50,580 nt of DNA from JAAZZIT01 sp964480525 (lineage in GTDB: Bacteria > Bacillota > Clostridia > Oscillospirales > Ruminococcaceae). Positions 41,111-50,366 of this stretch are shown in pieces. The stretch is from contig CAYZOV010000012.1 of NCBI GenBank assembly GCA_964480525.1, positions 1 to 50,580 of the forward strand, given 5' to 3'. The position numbers and the translations under genes are program-made. Position 1 is the stretch's first letter. The number at the start of each line of letters is the position of its first letter. The notes beneath the pieces were generated by a model. The model was not told the DNA's origin, made no database searches, and worked only from the letters and a program-made list of their open reading frames with translations.

Positions 41111-43174
41111 TTAGTTTAGCACAAAATCACACCTAACGCAAGGGATTTTGCAAAGTCGTTTGCTTATTTCGTCAGGCTGGTGAGTTCCTGCAAAAAGCGT
41201 AAAGGAATTTTGTACAATTTTCCTTTCGCCCTTTTCGTTTACCGTTTCAAAAGCTTCGTCTGAAAGGTCAAAAACCACCTCTGTTTGCTCACCTGAGTTT
41301 AATTTAACACGTTCAAAACCGCAAAGGGAATAATTTTTCACGTCGTTTTTGTCATAACCTTTTATGTAAAGTTCGATTACGTCCTCGCAAAGAAATTCGC
41401 CCTCGTTTTTTACAACTACTACCGCCTTGCGGTTTTTGTACTCAATACCCTTGCAAACAATTTTGCCGTATGAAAGCCCGTACCCAAAAGGATAAAGCAC
41501 ATTTTCGCTGTCGCAAAAACGGTATGTTCGCCCGCTCATTGAATAGTCCTCAAAGTCGGGCAATAAATCTGCCGTTTTGTAAAATGTTACGGGAAGTTTT
41601 CCCGACGGAGAAACTTCGCCGAAAAGTATGTTTGCTAAGGCTTTTCCGCCGTTTTGACCTGCGTACCACACTTGAAGAAGTGCGTCACAGTCAACTTCTA
41701 CGTTTACGGCACTTCCCGTGGCGCAAACAATAATAAGCGGTTTGCCTGTTTGTCTAAGCTTTTTAAGTAAAATTCGCTGGCTTTCGGGCAGTCGCAAATC
41801 CTTTTTGTCACCCGACGAAAACTCGTTTCCCGTGTCGCCCTCTTCACCCTCAAGCGTAGCGTCAAGACCCACGCAAGCGATAATTATGTCAGAACATTCT
41901 GCCACAGCCAAACTTTCTGCGTATCGGTCGCCCGACTGTGCCAAACCCTGCGTTCTGTCCTTGTAAAGATGACACCCCTCGGAGTACAAAACTCTGCCCT
42001 TGAATTTGTCCTGAATACCCTCTAAAAAGGTGAAATATCTGTCTGCCGTTCCGTTGTAATTTCCCACTAATGCCTCACGGCTGTTTGCGTTTGGACCTAT
42101 CACTCCGATGGTTAATTTTTCATCGTTTTCAAGTGGCAAAATTCCGTTGTTTTCAAGCATTACAATGGATTTTTCGGCACATTCCTGTGCGAAATTTTTA
42201 TGCTCGTCACAACACACAACATTGTACGGAATATCGTCAAATTCCGTTTTGTCAAGCTGTCCTAAGCGTATTCTTGTCCTTAGTGCGTGAGTGCAAGCCT
42301 TTTTTATGTCGTTTTCGGTAACAAGACCATGTTTGTATGCTTCCAAAATATGCAAATATGTGTTTCCACAGTTTATATCACAACCCTTTTTCAACGCATA
42401 AGCCGCACTTTCGGCAGGAGTTTTTGTGACGTGGTGGTTTTCGTGAAAATCTCTTATCGCCCAACAATCCGACACGAAATACCCGTCAAAACCCCATTCT
42501 TTAAGTTTTGACATAAGAAAATCACTAGCACAGGCAGGTTCGCCGTTTACTCGGTTGTACGCACCCATAACTCCCTCAACACCTGCCTTGACAAGCGCCT
42601 TAAAGCTCGGTAGGTACGTTTGCTCCATATCTTTTGCGGAAACTTTAGCGTTAAAGGTGTGGCGTGTGGCTTCGGGTCCGCTGTGTACGGCAAAATGTTT
42701 TGCACAGCCTGCGACTTTTAAAAAATCTCCGTCGCCCTGCATACCCTTAACCATCTCTACGCCCAGTTGGGACGTTAAGTACGGACATTCGCCGTAGGTT
42801 TCGTGACCTCTGCCCCAGCGTGGGTCACGGAAAATATTCACGTTAGGCGACCACATGGTAAGCCCCTTGTAAATGTCAAAATCCTTGTACTTTTTCGCAA
42901 AATTATACTTTGCACGTCCCTCGGTGGCGATAATTTCGCCTACCTTTTTCATATCATCTCTTGAAAACATTGCCGAAAGTCCTATCGCTTGCGGAAAAAC
43001 CGTGGCTGTGCCTGCCCTTGCAACGCCGTGCAAAGATTCGTTCCACCAGTTGTAAAAATCAAGTCCGATTTCTTTTATGGGCGGTGCGTCGTATTTAAGT
43101 TGAGAAGCCATCTGTTCAACTGAAAGGTTGTCGCAGAGTTCTTCTGCACGCTCGTTTGCGTTATTTAAAGCCAT
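41111..43174 (-). CDS. GH3 glycosidase, beta-xylosidase-like
   Basis: This is a 687-residue glycoside hydrolase family 3 enzyme with no signal peptide, so it acts inside the cell on imported oligosaccharides. Seen: LDFYNWWNESLHGVAR (39-54), NIFRDPRWGRGHETYGECP (about 114-132), KHFAVHSGPE, and the nucleophile in YFVSDCWAIRD, which matches the VSDC form of beta-xylosidase-type enzymes rather than the SDW of most beta-glucosidases. The C-terminal domain (GNYNGTADRYFTFLEGI, GLDATLEGEEGD) and a fibronectin-III-like end follow. Beta-xylosidase or arabinofuranosidase activity is likely; beta-glucosidase cannot be excluded. AAGGAGTG precedes the ATG. Confidence 0.92.
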   Translation of the reverse strand: MALNNANERAEELCDNLSVEQMASQLKYDAPPIKEIGLDFYNWWNESLHGVARAGTATVFPQAIGLSAMFSRDDMKKVGEIIATEGRAKYNFAKKYKDFDIYKGLTMWSPNVNIFRDPRWGRGHETYGECPYLTSQLGVEMVKGMQGDGDFLKVAGCAKHFAVHSGPEATRHTFNAKVSAKDMEQTYLPSFKALVKAGVEGVMGAYNRVNGEPACASDFLMSKLKEWGFDGYFVSDCWAIRDFHENHHVTKTPAESAAYALKKGCDINCGNTYLHILEAYKHGLVTENDIKKACTHALRTRIRLGQLDKTEFDDIPYNVVCCDEHKNFAQECAEKSIVMLENNGILPLENDEKLTIGVIGPNANSREALVGNYNGTADRYFTFLEGIQDKFKGRVLYSEGCHLYKDRTQGLAQSGDRYAESLAVAECSDIIIACVGLDATLEGEEGDTGNEFSSGDKKDLRLPESQRILLKKLRQTGKPLIIVCATGSAVNVEVDCDALLQVWYAGQNGGKALANILFGEVSPSGKLPVTFYKTADLLPDFEDYSMSGRTYRFCDSENVLYPFGYGLSYGKIVCKGIEYKNRKAVVVVKNEGEFLCEDVIELYIKGYDKNDVKNYSLCGFERVKLNSGEQTEVVFDLSDEAFETVNEKGERKIVQNSFTLFAGTHQPDEISKRLCKIPCVRCDFVLN

Positions 43175-43213
43175 AAAAACACTCCTTTATTTTAAATTTC
43201 AAAATCTGTTTTA

Positions 43214-43242
43214 AGTATAACACGCAAAAGAAAAATTAGCAA
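43214..43242 (-). promoter_or_regulatory. Promoter of the GH3 gene
   Basis: Minus strand -35 TTGCTA, 17-bp spacer, -10 TATACT with TGT extended -10. The 306-bp gap 43175-43480 otherwise holds only this, the divergent promoter at 43344-43372 and AT-rich leader; no catabolite-control (cre) site is obvious. Confidence 0.75.
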
Positions 43243-43343
43243 GCACTTTAAAAAGTTAATAAAGTTTCCGACAAAAGTTAAATAAGGGGTAAAAACGATT
43301 AAAAAAGCTGTCGTAATTTGCGATTTTTAGTTAAAAAAGCAGA

Positions 43344-43372
43344 TTGACAAAAGGTAATATTAGTGATAAAAT
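43344..43372 (+). promoter_or_regulatory. Promoter of the permease-kinase pair
   Basis: -35 TTGACA, 17-bp spacer, -10 TAAAAT with TGA extended -10. The leader to the start codon is about 100 nt. Confidence 0.82.
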
Positions 43373-43480
43373 ATGCAAGGCAAAAGAAAATGGTCTTTTT
43401 GCACAATAGTTTTCCTATGATTTGTGGCATTTTGCTACAATTTAAAATAGATATAGATTTTTGTTAGGAGATGTAGTATA

Positions 43481-44833
43481 ATGTTAGTAGCACAGGTGCT
43501 TGCAGTTACGATTTTTCTGCTGATGTTTTTAATGGTCGTAACCGAAAAAGTTGAACGTCACATTGTCACATTGGTAAGTGGCGGACTTATGCTTGCGGTT
43601 GTTTTCGGCGCTTGCATGAGAGATTTAAAAGCAATGTGGAACACCATAAATCTCGAAGCGTTTATCAAACCGTCGTTTTGGTATTCGTCGGGAAGTTCGG
43701 AAGCGTCTGCGGGAATAAACTGGGAAACAATCGTGTTTATTCTGGGCATGATGATAATGGTTGAGGGCATGGGCAATTCGGGTTTTTTCAGATGGCTGTG
43801 CATTAGTATCGCAAAACTTGTAAGATACAAAACCATTCCGATTTTCGTTGCGTTTATCGTTATGTCAACGGTTTTGGCAATGTTTATCGATTCAATCACG
43901 GTTATTCTGTTCTTGGCGTCCGTAACAATCGAACTTTCAAAACTTTTGAAGTTTAACCCAGTACCGATGATTATTTCGGAAATTTTCTGCGCAAATTTGG
44001 GTGGTTCCGCAACAATGTGCGGCGACCCGCCAAACATCATTATCGGAACATCGTTGGGTTATACATTCGGCGATTTTATCACAAACACAGGTTTTATGGT
44101 TTTGTGTGCTTTTCCGTTTATTCTGGTTTACTTTTTGCTGGTGTTCAGAAAAGAACTTTTGAAGAAAACAGGCGAAGTTGACGTTACGAAAATTCCGTCG
44201 CCGAGTTCCGCAATCGTAAACGTAAAAGATTTTACCATCAGCACGGTTATTTTCGCAATCACAATTGCGTTGTTGGTAACACATTCAATGACAGGTTTAA
44301 CGGTTTCGTCAATCGGCATATTTGCGTCGGTTCTGACGCTTATTACGGCAGGAAAAAATGTAAAGGCGATTGTTAAAAAGCTTGACTATAAAACGCTTTT
44401 GTTCTTTGTTGGGCTTTTCGTTGTCGTAGGCGGTCTTGAACAGACGGGCATTTTGGAAGTTATCGCACAGTTTATCGAAACAGTCAGCGGCGGAAAATTA
44501 AGCGTAATGATTATTATTATTCTTTGGGTGTCGGCGTTTGCAAGCGCCTTTGTAGACAACATTCCGTTTGCCGCAACAATGATTCCGGTTATACAGTCCC
44601 TTGCGGCGACGGCAAACGTACCTTTGGCAACACTTGCGTGGACTTTGGCTGTGGGTACTGACGTGGGCGGTTCGGCTACGCCAATCGGTGCGTCGGCAAA
44701 CGTTGTGGGAATTTCGGCTGCGGCACAGGACGGTCACGTTATCGGTTGGGGAAAATATTGCAAATACAATTTCCCTGCGACGGTAATTGTTCTGGTTGTT
44801 TCCATGATTTGCGTATTTGTGAGATACATTTAA
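43481..44833 (+). CDS. ArsB/NhaD-type ion transporter permease
   Basis: This is a 450-residue polytopic protein of the ion transporter superfamily (CitMHS domain). About eleven helices. The signature motifs are in the two inverted halves: IDSITVILFLASV and NLGGSATMCGDPPNIIIGTSLGYTFGDF in the first, FVDNIPFAATMIPVI and GTDVGGSATPIGASANVVG in the second. The family covers Na+/H+ antiporters (NhaD), arsenite pumps (ArsB) and dicarboxylate carriers; no ars genes are near, so the ion is open. AGGAGATG precedes the ATG by about 10 bp. A cytidylate kinase-like gene follows after 18 bp. Confidence 0.9.
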   Translation: MLVAQVLAVTIFLLMFLMVVTEKVERHIVTLVSGGLMLAVVFGACMRDLKAMWNTINLEAFIKPSFWYSSGSSEASAGINWETIVFILGMMIMVEGMGNSGFFRWLCISIAKLVRYKTIPIFVAFIVMSTVLAMFIDSITVILFLASVTIELSKLLKFNPVPMIISEIFCANLGGSATMCGDPPNIIIGTSLGYTFGDFITNTGFMVLCAFPFILVYFLLVFRKELLKKTGEVDVTKIPSPSSAIVNVKDFTISTVIFAITIALLVTHSMTGLTVSSIGIFASVLTLITAGKNVKAIVKKLDYKTLLFFVGLFVVVGGLEQTGILEVIAQFIETVSGGKLSVMIIIILWVSAFASAFVDNIPFAATMIPVIQSLAATANVPLATLAWTLAVGTDVGGSATPIGASANVVGISAAAQDGHVIGWGKYCKYNFPATVIVLVVSMICVFVRYI

Positions 44834-44851
44834 CAAACAGGAGGTTATCAA

Positions 44852-45451
44852 ATGGACAGACAGTTAATTATAACTATCGGACGAGAATTCGGCACGGGCG
44901 GTCATCTTATTGCCGAAGAACTTGCAAAGAGATTTAACCTTAGACTTTATGACCACAATCTTCTTGAATTTATCGCAAAAGAAAAAAACGTTGATTATGA
45001 CGAATTAAAAAAATACGACGAAATACCTGTAAACAGACTTTTGTCAAGGACTGTCAAGGGGCGTTCAAACTCCATGCAGGAAAATGTCGCAAGAATGCAA
45101 ATGAAATATCTTATCGAAAAAGCAAAAGAGGGCGAATCCTTTATTTCGGTGGGAAGATGTTCGGAATTTGTGTTAAGGCAGTTTTCTTGCACCATAAGTT
45201 TCTTTATTCTGGGTGATTTTGACGAAAAACTTGAAAGAGTAAAGACGGTGTACAACCTTTCGGACGACGAAGCCGAAAACAAAATGACCCGCCACGACAT
45301 GAAGCGCAAACTTTATCACAATTATTACTGCGACATCAAGTGGGGGGATTCCCGTGCGTATGATTTGTGCGTAAACGTCAGCAAGTTGGGAATCGAAAAA
45401 ACCGTGGATATGTTGGAAGAATACATTCGCAACCGCATTGAGGTTATGTAA
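44852..45451 (+). CDS. Cytidylate kinase-like protein
   Basis: This 199-residue protein is of the cytidylate kinase-like family. The modified P-loop TIGREFGTGGHLIAEELAKRF (about 8-28) is the mark of the family; SVGRCSEFVL and the Arg-rich MTRHDMKRKLYHNYYCDIKWGD (lid region) follow. These proteins differ from true CMP kinase (Cmk) and their substrate is usually unknown. It follows the permease on one transcript; such kinase-like proteins are commonly found next to transporters, which hints at a link. GGAGG precedes the ATG. It ends at a bidirectional terminator. Confidence 0.9.
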   Translation: MDRQLIITIGREFGTGGHLIAEELAKRFNLRLYDHNLLEFIAKEKNVDYDELKKYDEIPVNRLLSRTVKGRSNSMQENVARMQMKYLIEKAKEGESFISVGRCSEFVLRQFSCTISFFILGDFDEKLERVKTVYNLSDDEAENKMTRHDMKRKLYHNYYCDIKWGDSRAYDLCVNVSKLGIEKTVDMLEEYIRNRIEVM

Positions 45452-45463
45452 AATTAAACAGCA

Positions 45464-45497
45464 TAAAAAAAGCCGGTCGTTTGACCGGTTTTTTTGT
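45464..45497. terminator. Bidirectional terminator
   Basis: AAAGCCGGTC-GTTT-GACCGGTTT with A-run before and T7 after. It serves the kinase-like gene (plus) and the four-gene yifB operon (minus). Confidence 0.93.
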
Positions 45498-45503
45498 TTT
45501 GTC

Positions 45504-45734
45504 TTAAATATAAACGGATTTTTTCTTCCCGTTTTTGCCGATAGGGTGGGTGCGAATACGCATAATTTTTTCCGTAGGGATAATGCTTTCGGAGTTGTCC
45601 TCCTGCGTGACCTTAATCCACCCGTCGCCCACCTCGTCAAGAACGCATTCGATTTGTTCGGTGGTTTCGTAAAGGTACAGGTAAACAACCACATCTCTGC
45701 CGATAAAACGTTGGTATGCACGTTCAATTTCCAT
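45504..45734 (-). CDS. Small conserved protein, possible Sm-like fold
   Basis: This 76-residue protein starts MEIERAYQRFIGRDVVVYLY and has alternating strands (VVVYLYLYE, IECVLDEVGDGWIKVTQ, SIIPTEKIMRIRTHP), the look of an Sm/Hfq-type small beta barrel; it is not Hfq, as the Hfq motifs are missing. I do not recognise the family with certainty. It is the last gene of the gtrA-pentapeptide-yifB run, 18 bp after yifB. Confidence 0.7.
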   Translation of the reverse strand: MEIERAYQRFIGRDVVVYLYLYETTEQIECVLDEVGDGWIKVTQEDNSESIIPTEKIMRIRTHPIGKNGKKKSVYI

Positions 45735-45752
45735 TTTAAATTACTCCTTTCG

Positions 45753-47279
45753 TTAGTTCCAATATTTTCTGTCAAGACTGCGGTATTGCACAGCCTGTGC
45801 AATGTGCTTACGGTCGATAACGTCGCTGCCGTCCATATCGGCAACGGTTCGTGCGACTTTTAAAATTCGGTCGTAGGCTCTTGCAGAAAGTCCCAAACGC
45901 TCAAAAACTCCCTTGACCATTTCGGTGGCTGACGGTGTTAAAACGCACACGTCACGGATTATGTCCGACGTAATTCGTGCGTTGCAGACGATGTTTGTCC
46001 CTTTAAAACGCCGGGTTTGAATTTCTCGTGCCTTAATCACACGCTCACGGATTTTTTCGCTTGATTCTTCCTTTTTGGTTGAAGAAATTTCGTCAAATTC
46101 AACAGGTGCAACCTCAATGTGCAAATCGAATCTGTCAAGCATAGGCCCTGAAACTTTGGATAAATAGTTTGAAACTTGCTTCTGACTGCAAATGCAGTTT
46201 CTTGTGGGGTGTCCGTAATAACCGCACGGACAAGGGTTCATCGCCGCAATAAGCATAATCGAACACGGGTAGGTGATACTTCCCGAAACACGGGAAATAG
46301 TAACCTTTTGGTCCTCCAGAGGTTGGCGGAGAATTTCAAGCGTTTGGCGGTTAAACTCTGCAAGTTCGTCCAAAAACAGCAAGCCGTTGTGCGCAAGGGA
46401 AATTTCCCCCGGTTTCGGAACAGAACCGCCCCCCGAAAGTCCTGCGGTGGAAATGGTGTGGTGAGGACTTCGGAACGGACGCTTTGTTATAAGCGGGTTT
46501 TCTTTGTTAATCATTCCCGAAATGGAGTGAATGTTAGAGGTTTCGATTGATTCTTCAAAGGTCATCGGCGGTAAAATGGACGGCATACGTTTTGCCAGCA
46601 TACTTTTGCCCGAACCGGGTGCGCCCACCATAAGCACGTTATGACCGCCACACGCAGCAATTTCCAGAGCTTTTTTGGCGCTTTCCTGACCCTTTACGTC
46701 GGCAAAATCCAAATCCCCGAAATAGTCCGTCTGGGTCGGTATGTATTTATCAAGAGTTTTAATTTTTACGTTATCGTTAAAATGTTCTACAAGACTTTGT
46801 AAATCTTTGACGGGATAAACCTTGATTCCCTCAACCACGGAAGCTTCACGGCCGTTTTCATAAGGCACATAAATTTCTTTGATTCCACGGGATTTTGCCA
46901 TAATCGTCATTGGCAAAACGCCGTTTATGCCCCTGACTTCGCCGTTAAGCGCCACTTCGCCGATAAACGCACAATCCGAAACAGCACTTTGTGGGATAAT
47001 TTTGCCAACGCACAGCAACGCCACGGCAATAGCCAAATCGTGTACCGAACCGCTTTTTTTGGTGTCGGCAGGCGCAAGGTTTACCAAAAGTTTCATTGAC
47101 GGAAAACTAAGTCCGCTTGTACGAAAAGCCGACTTGATACGTTCACGGCTTTCTCTGACAACCACGTCCCCCAGACCTACGATTTCCAAATTCGGCAGAC
47201 CTTTGCTTGCTTCGATTTCGACGAACACTTCAAAAGCGTTCAGACCGAAAAGTCCCACGCTGTTAATTCTTGCAAACAT
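45753..47279 (-). CDS. YifB/ComM family Mg-chelatase-like AAA ATPase
   Basis: This is a 508-residue AAA+ protein. The N-terminal Lon-S16-like domain contains the MFARINSVGLFGLNAFEV start, Walker A is GAPGSGKSMLAKRMP (about 219-233), the zinc-type NPCPCGYYGHPTRNCIC segment (about 343-359), and SGPMLDRFDLHIEV and the C-terminal Mg_chelatase_C domain with LSARAYDRILKVARTVADM follow. In some bacteria ComM is a hexameric helicase that aids branch migration during natural transformation. Its presence along with a retractile pilus is consistent with DNA uptake, but ComEC and ComEA are not in the window. It is part of a four-gene minus-strand unit. Confidence 0.93.
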   Translation of the reverse strand: MFARINSVGLFGLNAFEVFVEIEASKGLPNLEIVGLGDVVVRESRERIKSAFRTSGLSFPSMKLLVNLAPADTKKSGSVHDLAIAVALLCVGKIIPQSAVSDCAFIGEVALNGEVRGINGVLPMTIMAKSRGIKEIYVPYENGREASVVEGIKVYPVKDLQSLVEHFNDNVKIKTLDKYIPTQTDYFGDLDFADVKGQESAKKALEIAACGGHNVLMVGAPGSGKSMLAKRMPSILPPMTFEESIETSNIHSISGMINKENPLITKRPFRSPHHTISTAGLSGGGSVPKPGEISLAHNGLLFLDELAEFNRQTLEILRQPLEDQKVTISRVSGSITYPCSIMLIAAMNPCPCGYYGHPTRNCICSQKQVSNYLSKVSGPMLDRFDLHIEVAPVEFDEISSTKKEESSEKIRERVIKAREIQTRRFKGTNIVCNARITSDIIRDVCVLTPSATEMVKGVFERLGLSARAYDRILKVARTVADMDGSDVIDRKHIAQAVQYRSLDRKYWN

Positions 47280-47303
47280 AATTTACACTCCTTTTATTCA
47301 CGT

Positions 47304-47963
47304 TTATTTAATAACAAGACCCAAAAGAACAGCCAGACGGCTTGCCTGATAACTTGTCACAATTGCGCCTTTAAGCTCCACAAATCCCTGCGAAATGGCA
47401 ATTCCGTCAAGTTCGCACTTTGTCAAATCAATTTCCGAAAGCAGGGTTCTTGAAAAATTCACCCGTGTAAAATCCACGTCGTCAAGGGTGATATTTTTAA
47501 CATTGCACCCCGACATTTCGGCGTTTTTGAAAGTTATTTCGGAAAATTTCGCAAACTGAATTTTTGAAACATTAAAATTTGCATAATCGAAATTTCCGCC
47601 CTCAAAAGAAACGTCGGCGAAACTCGAACGGGAAAAATTCGCACCCACGCCCTTGCAGTTTTTGAAAACACAACGTTTGAAAGTGCTGTCGGTGAGGTTT
47701 GCCCCCGAGAAGTCGCAACCTTTGAAAATTGTGTCGTAATATTCCCCACGAAAAGCCGTAGCGTCGTTGAAACGCACACCCGACACAACGCACCCATAGG
47801 TTGAAAAATCGTTTAAATCCTTGTAGGTGAGGTTGAGTTTTGAAATTGCGCAACTGTCAAAAGGTTCGTGGGTGAAAAGCTCCATAAAAAAGCTTTCGTC
47901 GTCGGCGATTTCAAAAAGATTTTCGGGAATTTCGGGCGGTGTAACGTTGTTATTTTTTCTCAT
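47304..47963 (-). CDS. Pentapeptide repeat protein
   Basis: This 219-residue protein has an acidic N-terminus and about 25 tandem pentapeptide units (A/C-D/N-L/F-x-x pattern, for example FKGCDFSGANLTDSTFKRCV, ANFSRSSFADVSFEGGNFDY), which form a right-handed quadrilateral beta-helix. Some relatives mimic DNA and protect gyrase from quinolones; most have no known role. It directly follows gtrA, whose last codons hold its ribosome binding site, and precedes yifB by 24 bp. Confidence 0.9.
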   Translation of the reverse strand: MRKNNNVTPPEIPENLFEIADDESFFMELFTHEPFDSCAISKLNLTYKDLNDFSTYGCVVSGVRFNDATAFRGEYYDTIFKGCDFSGANLTDSTFKRCVFKNCKGVGANFSRSSFADVSFEGGNFDYANFNVSKIQFAKFSEITFKNAEMSGCNVKNITLDDVDFTRVNFSRTLLSEIDLTKCELDGIAISQGFVELKGAIVTSYQASRLAVLLGLVIK

Positions 47964-47964
47964 T

Positions 47965-48441
47965 TTATTTATCCTTTTTTCTGAAAACTATGAATTTGCT
48001 GATGATATAATTAAGTGTCAAAATCACGAACTGGGCGACGATTTTAACAATATCTTGGTTGAGTTTCAAGAAGTTTACAAACACAATCAGGATAAGTTCT
48101 TCCACAAAATATGTGAAAAGTCTGCCTGCGTAAAAGTTCCCCGCCTGTTTGAAAAACTGAGATTTTGAGTGGGTTTTGCCGTCGAAAACCCATTTTCGGT
48201 TTGTAAAAAACGCAAAAGTAACAGCCAAAATCCACGAAATTGTGTTTGCGACGTGGACGTTAAACTTTAAAATTGTGCCTGCGAGAACAAAACTGAGAAT
48301 ACTCACAAAGGTGGTCAACGCCCCGAAAAAGAGATACAACAGGACGCTTTTATTCTTTTTGTAAAAGCCCTCAAATTTATTCAGCAGGGGCAAAGTCATA
48401 ATTTTGTCAAAAATGTCCTGCGGTTGGTTAATGTCGTTCAT
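47965..48441 (-). CDS. GtrA family membrane protein
   Basis: This 158-residue protein has four membrane helices and is of the GtrA family, small flippase-like partners of polysaccharide glycosylation. YLFFGALTTFVSILSFVLAGTIL, ANTISWILAVTFAFFTNRKWVF and the C-terminal FVILTLNYIISKFIVFR are typical. It is first in the gtrA-pentapeptide-yifB unit. No clear ribosome binding site is visible; a hairpin lies 15 bp before the start. Confidence 0.9.
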   Translation of the reverse strand: MNDINQPQDIFDKIMTLPLLNKFEGFYKKNKSVLLYLFFGALTTFVSILSFVLAGTILKFNVHVANTISWILAVTFAFFTNRKWVFDGKTHSKSQFFKQAGNFYAGRLFTYFVEELILIVFVNFLKLNQDIVKIVAQFVILTLNYIISKFIVFRKKDK

Positions 48442-48456
48442 TTCAGTCAGATAATG

Positions 48457-48481
48457 CGTGATTTAGGATAGGTAAATCACG
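48457..48481. other. Hairpin in front of gtrA
   Basis: CGTGATTTA and TAAATCACG are perfect 9-bp arms around a 7-nt loop. On the plus strand it is followed by TCCTCCTTTTTTTG; on the minus strand it lies in the leader of gtrA and its 5' side follows GGAGGA, so the only GGAGG in the region is separated from the start by the hairpin. Confidence 0.55.
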
Positions 48482-48533
48482 TCCTCCTTTTTTTGTAAAT
48501 TTTTTGTAAACTTTAGTTTCCGCGGTTAATTCT

Positions 48534-48568
48534 CAAAAAATCGGTCAAGATTTTGCCTTGACCGAAAA
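48534..48568 (-). terminator. Terminator of the CNNM operon
   Basis: On the minus strand TCGGTCAAG pairs with CTTGACCGA around a 7-nt loop, followed by a T6 tail. It lies directly after the stop at 48573. Confidence 0.9.
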
Positions 48569-48572
48569 AGGG

Positions 48573-49061
48573 TTATGCCTTTTGTTTTTTTAGTTTCAGC
48601 GTAGACAGCACCGCCAAAATGCAGGCAACAAGCACACCCACAATAAGGTTTACCCATTGTTGGGAGCATTGTTCCACAAATTTATCCGTATCTGCGCCGA
48701 CGAATTTTGTTGCCAAATCGTCAAGTTTAAAACCGAAAAGCGCAAGCGCCGTGAAAAGTTTATAATTAAGACCTACGAGAATTAAATCCACAATGTGCAA
48801 AATTGTTTGAAGCCCCAGAATTTCGTCCTGAGTTTTGAAGCACGAAACCGCCCCCAAAACAACGCACGCCAGAATTGACAGGCAGTAAAGGAAAAAGCTG
48901 AAACTGTAAAAAATTAGCACCCACGAAGCGCTTTTGAACACAGGCACGACAACAACAGCGGACAAAATCACCGCAAAGACCACATAAAAGCTAAGAGCAG
49001 TACACAGGCGATAGGCTTTTTCAATCTTCAAAAAAGGCGGTTTTTTAATCTTAATGCCCAT
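48573..49061 (-). CDS. Four-helix membrane protein of unknown function
   Basis: This 162-residue protein has hydrophobic segments at about 20-42, 48-72, 82-110 and 136-155 and a basic C-terminus (KLKKQKA). No family is recognised. Its ATG overlaps the stop of the CNNM gene (TAATG), so it is translationally coupled to it and may assist it. Confidence 0.72.
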   Translation of the reverse strand: MGIKIKKPPFLKIEKAYRLCTALSFYVVFAVILSAVVVVPVFKSASWVLIFYSFSFFLYCLSILACVVLGAVSCFKTQDEILGLQTILHIVDLILVGLNYKLFTALALFGFKLDDLATKFVGADTDKFVEQCSQQWVNLIVGVLVACILAVLSTLKLKKQKA

Positions 49062-50311
49062 TATTCGTCCTCCTTTGGTTCGTTTTGCAAAATTTCCACA
49101 CGGACGCGTTTAATACGCTGTTCGTCTGCGTCCAGAGCCGTCAATTTAAAGACCCCTGCGGTGACGCTTTCGTTTTCTTCGGGGATATGCTCTGCCAAAT
49201 CCATAAACCAGCCGCCCACGGAATTGCAGTCGGTTTCCACAAGGTCAAGAGGAAGTTCCATTTTTTCCAACATATCTTCCACGTTATATTCGCCGTTTAC
49301 CTCGTACACGTTGTCGCAAAGTTTGACAAAAGACCTGTCTTCGCCGTCGCTTTCGTCGTAAATTTCGCCCACAAGTTCTTCCAAAATATCTTCAAGGGTG
49401 ACGATTCCCTCTGTTCCGCCGTACTGGTCAACAACCACCGCCATGTGGATTTTTGACTTTTGCATAAGCATAAGGACTTCGGAAATTTTTTTATGCCCTG
49501 AGATATACAGAGGTTTTTTTAATGCCTTTGAAATGTCTTTTTCGCCGTGTATGTAAAGTGAAAAAAAGTCGGACTGGCGAATTATTCCCACAATATCGTC
49601 AATGTTTTTGTCATAAACGGGAAGCCTTGAATAGTTCTCCGTCAGAAAAACTTCCTTGATTTTTTCCACGTCCTCGTAAAGTGAAACTGCGATAATATTA
49701 ACTCTCGGAACCAAAATTTCTTCGATAGTTATCTCGTCAAATTCCAACGCACTGCGGACAAGATTTGATTCCTGTTCTTCCAAAACGCCCTCGTCCTCGA
49801 TTTCTTCCACCAAATAGATAAGTTCTTCTTCCGTAACAGACGGAGCGGATTTTTTAGAACCCAGAACCCTGTTTATGAGTTTTTTAAGTCCCGAAAAGAA
49901 CAAAATAACAGGCGTGAGAACGGTTATGAGAACCGAAAGTGGTGTTGCCATGAACATTGCAATTGTTTCGGCGTGTTCGCTTGCAAGACTTTTTGGCACG
50001 ACTTCGCCGAAAATCAGCACAACCACGGTCATTACGGCTGTGGCAACGCCCACGCTACCTTCGCCCAAAATTCGGGTAAACGCCACGGTTGCGATAGACG
50101 TTGAAGCGATATTTACGATATTGTTGCCGACCAGAATTGCGGTGAGAGCCTTGTCGAAGCGCTCGATAATTTTAATAGCCCGTTGAGCTTTTTTGTTGCC
50201 GTTGGCAGCAAGGTTGCGCAGACGGATTTTGTTTGATGATGAAAAAGCGGTTTCTGTTGCCGAAAAGATTGCAGAAAAGCAAATAAGAATAACAATCAGA
50301 ATTATGTCCAT
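49061..50311 (-). CDS. CNNM/CorC family protein (DUF21-CBS-CorC_HlyC)
   Basis: This 416-residue membrane protein is a likely Mg2+ exporter of the CNNM/MpfA type. It has a DUF21 domain with three or four helices (1-175; SATETAFSSSNKIRLRNLA near 17-35 and GEVVPKSLASEHAE), a pair of CBS domains (about 195-325; EILVPRVNIIAVS, VVVDQYGGTEGIVTLEDILEELVGEI) and a C-terminal CorC_HlyC domain (VNGEYNVEDMLEKMELP, NSVGGWFMDLAEHIP). All parts are complete. An extended -10 promoter lies upstream. Confidence 0.93.
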   Translation of the reverse strand: MDIILIVILICFSAIFSATETAFSSSNKIRLRNLAANGNKKAQRAIKIIERFDKALTAILVGNNIVNIASTSIATVAFTRILGEGSVGVATAVMTVVVLIFGEVVPKSLASEHAETIAMFMATPLSVLITVLTPVILFFSGLKKLINRVLGSKKSAPSVTEEELIYLVEEIEDEGVLEEQESNLVRSALEFDEITIEEILVPRVNIIAVSLYEDVEKIKEVFLTENYSRLPVYDKNIDDIVGIIRQSDFFSLYIHGEKDISKALKKPLYISGHKKISEVLMLMQKSKIHMAVVVDQYGGTEGIVTLEDILEELVGEIYDESDGEDRSFVKLCDNVYEVNGEYNVEDMLEKMELPLDLVETDCNSVGGWFMDLAEHIPEENESVTAGVFKLTALDADEQRIKRVRVEILQNEPKEDE

Positions 50312-50366
50312 AAAATTAAAAAACTCCGTTTCGTTTAAAAATAGGTAGAAAAATACTGTAACTTAT

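Noticed and set aside
45173..45844. 223-codon minus-strand frame
   Set aside because: It overlaps three better supported genes (the kinase-like gene, the small Sm-like gene and yifB) and has no family features.
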